DNA of 10,228 nt from an uncultured Alphaproteobacteria bacterium (GTDB taxonomy: Bacteria; Pseudomonadota; Alphaproteobacteria; Caulobacterales; Caulobacteraceae): NCBI GenBank assembly GCA_903933475.1, contig CAIZKE010000213.1, forward strand, positions 1 to 10,228, given 5' to 3'. Positions 6,374 to 10,228 of this stretch are shown in pieces. Position 1 is the stretch's first letter; each line of letters opens with the position of its first letter. The translations under genes were made by a program, and so were the position numbers. The notes beneath the pieces are model-generated. The model saw nothing but the letters and a program-made list of their open reading frames with translations, was not told the DNA's origin and ran no database searches.

Positions 6374-7348
6374 TTGGAAACCCCCCTCTCCATCTGGGCC
6401 GTGTCGGACGACAAGGCCGGAAACGCCGCCCCGGCTCTGGGCCTCGCCGAGGCCGTGGCGGCCCTCCGCCCAGCGCAGGTCCAGACCCGCACAGTCAGTT
6501 GGAAGGGCGTCACCGGGCGACTTCCCTGGTACCTCCACCCCTTCCCCCTCGCCACCTTGAAGGGCGGAACCGGGATCGCGCCCCCCTGGCCCGACATCTG
6601 GATCGCCGCGGGCCGGGCCACCCTGCCCCTCTCGCTGCGCATGCGCCGCTGGTCAGGCGGGCGCACCCGGGTGGTGCAGATCCAGAACCCCCGGGCGCCG
6701 CACCGGGCCTTCGACCTCATCGTCGCGCCCCGGCACGACCAGATCGCCGGGCCCAATGTCCTGGCCATTACAGGATCGCCGCATCGCGTCACGCCGGCGC
6801 GCCTGGCCGAGGCTGCCGGGCGGTTTGGGGGAGTGATGGGCGACCTGCCCCATCCCCGGGCCGCCCTCCTGGTCGGCGGAAAATCCAAGATTCACGACCT
6901 GTCGGACGCCCGCGCCCGTGACCTTGCGGCCGGCATCCGGGAGGCGGTCCTCTCGGCCGGAGGGTCGCTGATGGTCACATTCTCCCGGCGCACGCCCGCC
7001 TCGGCGCGACGGCTGATGACCGAGGCCCTCTCGGACCTGCCGGGATTCATCTGGGACGGCGAAGGCGAGAATCCCTATTTTGCCATGCTGGCCATGGCGG
7101 ACGTCATCCTGGTCACCGAGGACAGCGCCAACATGGCGACGGAGGCCGCCTCCACCGGCCGTCCGGTGCTGTTCCTGCCCATGGATGGCGGCTCGCCGAA
7201 GTTCCTGCGACTGCAGGCGGATCTCATCTCCCGGGGCTCGGCGCGACGGTTCGCGGGGCGGCTGGAGACCTTCCCCGGCGCGCCCCTGGACGAGACCCGG
7301 CGGGCCGCTGAGGCCATTCTGGCAACGCTTGACCGGCGGTCCGTATGA
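6374..7348 (+). CDS. ELM1/DUF1022 family protein (mitochondrial-fission-ELM1-like, GT-B-like)
   Basis: About 324 residues. The N-terminus PLSIWAVSDDKAGN and the later motifs VGGKSK (about 167-172), FSRRTP (203-208), ENPYFAML (232-239), VTEDSANMATEA (247-258) and TGRPV (261-265) are those of the ELM1/DUF1022 (COG3660) family. In plants ELM1 is a mitochondrial fission factor. The bacterial proteins look like GT-B glycosyltransferases, and their role is not established. The start is uncertain: TTG at 6374 gives the family-like METPLSIWAV, while ATG at 6344 overlaps greA by 17 bases and adds ten atypical residues. Neither has a strong Shine-Dalgarno. The gene ends in an ATGA overlap with a tiny ORF leading into pseG, suggesting a shared transcript and perhaps a shared sugar-related role. 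Confidence 0.85.
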   Translation: METPLSIWAVSDDKAGNAAPALGLAEAVAALRPAQVQTRTVSWKGVTGRLPWYLHPFPLATLKGGTGIAPPWPDIWIAAGRATLPLSLRMRRWSGGRTRVVQIQNPRAPHRAFDLIVAPRHDQIAGPNVLAITGSPHRVTPARLAEAAGRFGGVMGDLPHPRAALLVGGKSKIHDLSDARARDLAAGIREAVLSAGGSLMVTFSRRTPASARRLMTEALSDLPGFIWDGEGENPYFAMLAMADVILVTEDSANMATEAASTGRPVLFLPMDGGSPKFLRLQADLISRGSARRFAGRLETFPGAPLDETRRAAEAILATLDRRSV

Positions 7349-7398
7349 ACACGCCCTTTCCGAAGCCGCATTTTCGCGCTCCCCTGTCCGCGTCATGA
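7345..7398 (+). CDS. Possible 17-residue relay/leader ORF between the ELM1-like gene and pseG
   Basis: ATG at 7345-7347 overlaps the upstream TGA (ATGA). The frame stops at TGA 7396-7398, which itself overlaps the pseG ATG at 7395 (again ATGA). The peptide is MNTPFPKPHFRAPLSAS, without obvious function. pseG has no visible Shine-Dalgarno of its own, so ribosomes finishing the upstream gene could translate this short frame and restart at pseG. The double overlap may be chance in such dense DNA, and there is no protein-level support. Confidence 0.28.
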   Translation: MNTPFPKPHFRAPLSAS

Positions 7399-8441
7399 TT
7401 CCCGAGACGCCGCGCGTGCTGTTCATCGCCGACGCTGGTCCCGAGGCCGGCGGCGGACACATGATGCGCAGCCTGACCCTTGCCGAGGCGCTGAGCGTCC
7501 GCGGCGCCGCCTGTGCTTTCCTTGCAACCCCGCAAGGCGCGCCCCTGCTCGAGACCTTTGCCCCGGCCATGTCCAGGATCGAGACTGCGGGCTCGGACCG
7601 GTCCTCCCTGGCCGCCGCCCTTGCGGGCCAGGGTTTCGACGCCCTGGTGTTTGACCACTACCACCTGGCCCGGGCCGACCATGAGGCCCTTGCCGGCGGC
7701 AGGGCCTGCCTGGTGATCGATGACCTCGCCGACCGCCCCCTGGGCGCCGACGTGGTGCTTGACTCCGGACCCACGCGGCGGCCCCTCGACTACACCCTGC
7801 TGACCGACGGTGACGCGCGGCTCTTGCTGGGCCCTGAGTTCGCGCCTGTCCGCAGCCGTTTCGCGGCCCTCAGGGCCTCATCCCTCGCCCGGCGGGAAGG
7901 ACCTGTCCGAAAGGTCCTCGTCACCATGGGCCTCAGTGACGTGGGCGGCATCACCAGCCGGGTCGTCGACCGCCTGCGACCCCGTCTCGGAGACGTGGGG
8001 ATTGATGTCGTCCTGGGTGCCCAGGCCGAGAGCCTGAGGGCGCTGTCACGGATGGCGACCCATGACCGCCGCCTGCGCCTGCATGTCGACGCAACGGACA
8101 TGGCCACCCTGCTGCACGACGCCGACTTTGTGATCTCCGCTGCGGGGTCGACGGTCTGGGAGATCTGCACCCTGGGCCTTCCCGCCGCCCTCGTCGTCGT
8201 CGCCGGGAACCAGAGGCCCGCCGCCGAGGCCCTGGCGGACCGGGGCGCCGCCCTGGTGGTCGATGCCGGCGACCCGGGCTTCGAGGGGGCCTTGGACAGG
8301 GCCATCATGCGGCTGGTGACCGACGCCGCCCAGCGAACCCACCTGTCGGCCTCGGCGGCCTCCGTCTGCGACGGCCAGGGGGCCGGACGGGCGGCAGAGG
8401 CCCTTCTGGAAGCGATCGGCCGGAAGATCCCGTCCCTCTGA
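7395..8441 (+). CDS. pseG: PseG-type UDP-2,4-diacetamido-2,4,6-trideoxy-beta-L-altropyranose hydrolase
   Basis: A 348-residue GT-B-fold protein of usual PseG length. Near the N-terminus, ADAGPEAGGGHMMRSLTLAEAL contains the family GxGHxxR pattern; H22 corresponds to the His essential for hydrolysis in Campylobacter PseG. FDHYHL and LVIDDLADRPLGADVVLDSG follow the family's strand pattern. The C-terminal half has AGSTVWEICTLGLP and GNQRPAAEAL, which bind the nucleotide. PseG removes UDP in pseudaminic acid synthesis, supplying the sugar for the PseI synthase. In Caulobacter this pathway serves flagellin glycosylation, where the homologue is called FlmD. No other pse/flm gene is in the window. 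The start is ATG 7395, without its own ribosome binding site and overlapping the tiny ORF. A related UDP-sugar hydrolase specificity cannot be excluded. Confidence 0.85.
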   Translation: MIPETPRVLFIADAGPEAGGGHMMRSLTLAEALSVRGAACAFLATPQGAPLLETFAPAMSRIETAGSDRSSLAAALAGQGFDALVFDHYHLARADHEALAGGRACLVIDDLADRPLGADVVLDSGPTRRPLDYTLLTDGDARLLLGPEFAPVRSRFAALRASSLARREGPVRKVLVTMGLSDVGGITSRVVDRLRPRLGDVGIDVVLGAQAESLRALSRMATHDRRLRLHVDATDMATLLHDADFVISAAGSTVWEICTLGLPAALVVVAGNQRPAAEALADRGAALVVDAGDPGFEGALDRAIMRLVTDAAQRTHLSASAASVCDGQGAGRAAEALLEAIGRKIPSL

Positions 8442-8453
8442 TCTAAGGTGGCC

Positions 8454-9131
8454 TCAGCCGCCCCGGACCTCGCAGGCAACCGGTGCCATCCGCCCACGGG
8501 CGAAACTGATCACGCGACCGCCCTCGATCTCCTGGGTGAAGGTCATGCGGCCATTGGTGAAGATACGCGGCGCCTCGGGATCGGTGCCCTGGGCGTTGAG
8601 ACGCAGCAGGGTCTCTACGGTGCCGCCGGGTCCGCGCACCTGGGCCTCGGTTGCCGTGAAGCGGACCTGGAAGTCCTCATCTCCGCAGCGCAGGTTCGTC
8701 ATACCGGGTCCCGCCGGGACGGGATCGGCAGGGCGCAGGAGGAGGCTGGCCCCGCCCGGCCCGGACAGGCGCACAGCGCCGCCCTCGGCTGCGGCGACGG
8801 CGTCCACCGCCTGGAGCGAGGCCGCAAGACGGCGTTCCTGTTCCATCAGGGCGGGGCTGCAGGCCATTCGGGTGGAGACAAGGGGCCCGATCCGGATGCG
8901 GGCACCCGACTGTTCGTAGGCGCCCGAGAGCCGATTGCAGCCGCCCGAGGCCGAGACCCTGCCGTCGGCGAAGGCCACTGTGAGGGAGGGCCGATCCAGG
9001 ACTCCGCGGCCATCGAGGTCCTCGACCCGCCACTGGCCGGCAAGTCCCGGCGGTGCGGGCGCACTGACGGCTGCACAGGCTGCAAGCGCGACAGCGACCA
9101 GGATCAGGCTGAGACCCTGCTGGAACTTCAT
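8454..9131 (-). CDS. META-domain (HslJ-like) lipoprotein with MliC-like C-terminal domain
   Basis: A 225-residue lipoprotein. MKFQQGLSLILVAVALAAC is a lipoprotein signal peptide with the lipidated Cys at 19. Residues about 30-133 are a META/HslJ domain: LAGQWRVEDLDG, GGCNRLSG (63-70), STRMACSPALMEQE (86-99) and the closing LLLRPA. Residues about 144-225 look like a MliC (membrane-bound C-type lysozyme inhibitor) domain, with RCGDEDFQVRF, then FTNGRMTF and PVACEV; C149 and C220 could form its disulphide. HslJ-type domains are linked to envelope stress and MliC domains to lysozyme resistance, so an envelope-protective role is inferred. The start has AGGGAG eight bases upstream. It converges on pseG with 12 bases between, and diverges from trxB. 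The MliC assignment is the less certain part. Confidence 0.83.
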   Translation of the reverse strand: MKFQQGLSLILVAVALAACAAVSAPAPPGLAGQWRVEDLDGRGVLDRPSLTVAFADGRVSASGGCNRLSGAYEQSGARIRIGPLVSTRMACSPALMEQERRLAASLQAVDAVAAAEGGAVRLSGPGGASLLLRPADPVPAGPGMTNLRCGDEDFQVRFTATEAQVRGPGGTVETLLRLNAQGTDPEAPRIFTNGRMTFTQEIEGGRVISFARGRMAPVACEVRGG

Positions 9132-9271
9132 CTGGAATTCTCCCTGTCTGACGGCCCGGAGCGGGTCCAGTTTCGCCTTCGGCGGCCGGCCGGTCCAGAC
9201 CTGAAGTCAGAGTTTTCGCAAGCCTTGCAGCCGGGGTCGCGCACGGCCGGAATCTGCCCTAAAGGGACGAC
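9132..9271. promoter_or_regulatory. Divergent promoter gap between the META lipoprotein and trxB
   Basis: These 140 bases must carry promoters for both divergent genes. Ribosome binding sites are clear at each end (AGGGAG for the lipoprotein on the minus strand, AAGGGA at about 9262-9267 for trxB). Two short symmetric sequences, ctgaagtcag (9201-9210) and gcaagccttgc (9218-9228), lie in the middle. I cannot identify a firm -35/-10 pair or a known operator. Confidence 0.4.
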
Positions 9272-10228
9272 ATGTCTGACTCCACGCCCCGCTCCGTCCG
9301 CTGCCTGATCATCGGCTCCGGCCCTGCCGGTTACACCGCCGCCGTCTATGCCGCCCGCGCCCTCCTCAAGCCGGTCCTGATCCAGGGCCTGCAGCCCGGT
9401 GGTCAGCTCACCATCACCGCCGACGTGGAGAACTATCCGGGCTTCGCCGAGGTCATCCAGGGCCCCTGGCTCATGGAGCAGATGCAGGCCCAGGCCGAGC
9501 ACGTCGGGACCGAGATCATCAACGACATCGTGGTCAGCGCCGACCTCTCCGTCCGCCCCTTCCGGCTGGTCTGCGACAGCGGACAGGTCTGGCTTGCAGA
9601 GACCCTGATCATCTCCACGGGTGCCCAGGCCCGCTGGCTGGGACTGGAAAGCGAAGAACGCTACCAGGGCTTCGGCGTCTCGGCCTGCGCCACCTGCGAC
9701 GGCTTCTTCTACCGCGGCAAGGAGGTCGTGGTGGTGGGCGGTGGCAACACGGCCGTCGAGGAGGCCCTGTTCCTCACCAAGTTCGCCTCAAAGGTCACGG
9801 TGGCCCACAGGCGCGACAGCTTCCGGGCAGAGGCCATCCTGCAGGAACGCCTTTTCGCCAATCCCAAGGTCGAGGTGGTCTGGGACCATCAGGTCGACGA
9901 GATCCTGGGCCAGACCGATCCCATGGGCGTCACGGGCGTGCGGCTGAAGTCCACCAAGACCGGCGAGACCCGGGACCTTGCCTGTGACGGCGTCTTCATC
10001 GCCATCGGCCATGCGCCGGCGTCGGCCCTCTTTGCCGGCCAGCTTGAGATGAATGCCTCGGGCTACCTTGTGGTGAAACCAGGAACGGTCTCCACGGCGA
10101 TCCCCGGTGTGTTCGCCGCTGGCGACGTGACGGATGACGTCTACCGGCAAGCCGTCACCGCCGCCGGCATGGGCTGCATGGCGGCGCTGGAGGCGGTCCG
10201 GATGCTCGCCGAAGAAGACCACCATGCC
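9272..10228 (+). CDS. trxB: Thioredoxin reductase (NADPH), 3' end outside the window
   Basis: 319 codons are open from ATG 9272 to the window edge; the stop lies outside, but the family is only slightly longer, so little is missing. The FAD-binding motif GSGPAG is at residues 15-20. PGGQLTITADVENYPGF follows. The redox-active CATC is at 139-142, in SACATCDG. The NADPH-binding GGGNTAVEEA is at 156-165, with HRRDSFRAE (179-187). FAAGDVTDDVYRQAVTAAG is the second FAD motif. The enzyme passes electrons from NADPH to thioredoxin in the cytoplasm. The Asn in GGGN replaces the Asp of E. coli TrxB, which I take as normal for alphaproteobacteria. AAGGGA precedes the start. It is divergent from the META lipoprotein. 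Confidence 0.95.
   Translation, partial: MSDSTPRSVRCLIIGSGPAGYTAAVYAARALLKPVLIQGLQPGGQLTITADVENYPGFAEVIQGPWLMEQMQAQAEHVGTEIINDIVVSADLSVRPFRLVCDSGQVWLAETLIISTGAQARWLGLESEERYQGFGVSACATCDGFFYRGKEVVVVGGGNTAVEEALFLTKFASKVTVAHRRDSFRAEAILQERLFANPKVEVVWDHQVDEILGQTDPMGVTGVRLKSTKTGETRDLACDGVFIAIGHAPASALFAGQLEMNASGYLVVKPGTVSTAIPGVFAAGDVTDDVYRQAVTAAGMGCMAALEAVRMLAEEDHHA

Noticed and set aside
5854..6888. Minus-strand open frame across greA and the ELM1-like gene
   Set aside because: It covers parts of two well-supported plus-strand genes and has a low-complexity translation.
8448..9308. Plus-strand open frame of 286 codons across the META lipoprotein
   Set aside because: It is a shadow frame: it has no motifs, while the minus strand has a lipobox, a META domain and a ribosome binding site. 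It also runs into the start of trxB.
1..10228. A mobile element, phage, toxin-antitoxin or defence system
   Set aside because: There is no transposase, integrase, terminal repeat or known defence domain. The small P-loop protein has a loose likeness to zeta toxins but lies in an operon with a dehydrogenase and has no antitoxin partner.

Overview
The window is a GC-rich, densely coded chromosomal segment. Its composition, the alphaproteobacterial look of GreA, thioredoxin reductase and the ELM1-type protein, and the hairpin repeats point to an alphaproteobacterium, probably of the Caulobacterales (Caulobacter, Phenylobacterium or Brevundimonas type). That assignment is inference from protein style, since no rRNA is present. 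I see no tRNA, rRNA, CRISPR array, transposase, phage gene or other sign of an island. No gap between genes exceeds 300 bases.

Layout. Bases 1-49 hold the tail of an unidentified hydrophobic protein. A small four-helix DUF1761 membrane protein (103-495) and a cytoplasmic class C beta-lactamase-fold esterase with a TTG start (527-1657) follow on the plus strand. Bases 1658-1843 are filled by three copies (direct, inverted, direct) of a double-hairpin intergenic repeat, lying between the convergent ends of the esterase and a minus-strand GNAT acetyltransferase (1844-2365). Divergent from the acetyltransferase is an NAD-type short-chain dehydrogenase (2472-3269). Its stop codon overlaps the TTG start of a small P-loop ATPase/kinase-like protein (3266-3778).

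The central part carries a bifunctional class A penicillin-binding protein (3859-5760) and the transcript cleavage factor greA (5887-6360). An ELM1/DUF1022 protein (6374-7348) and a PseG-type nucleotide-sugar hydrolase (7395-8441) follow. The last three are close together and probably form one operon. The ELM1-like and PseG genes are joined by a 17-codon ORF that overlaps both through ATGA junctions.

At the right end a minus-strand META-domain (HslJ-like) lipoprotein with a probable MliC-like second domain (8454-9131) diverges from trxB (9272 to the window end). trxB is nearly complete but its stop lies outside.

Functionally this is mostly housekeeping and envelope biology: peptidoglycan synthesis, envelope lipoprotein, nonulosonic-acid sugar chemistry, redox balance and transcription elongation. 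I find no convincing new multi-gene system. The points most worth a second look are the covarying triple hairpin repeat, the tiny relay ORF before pseG, the isolated ELM1-pseG pair, and the two-domain META lipoprotein.
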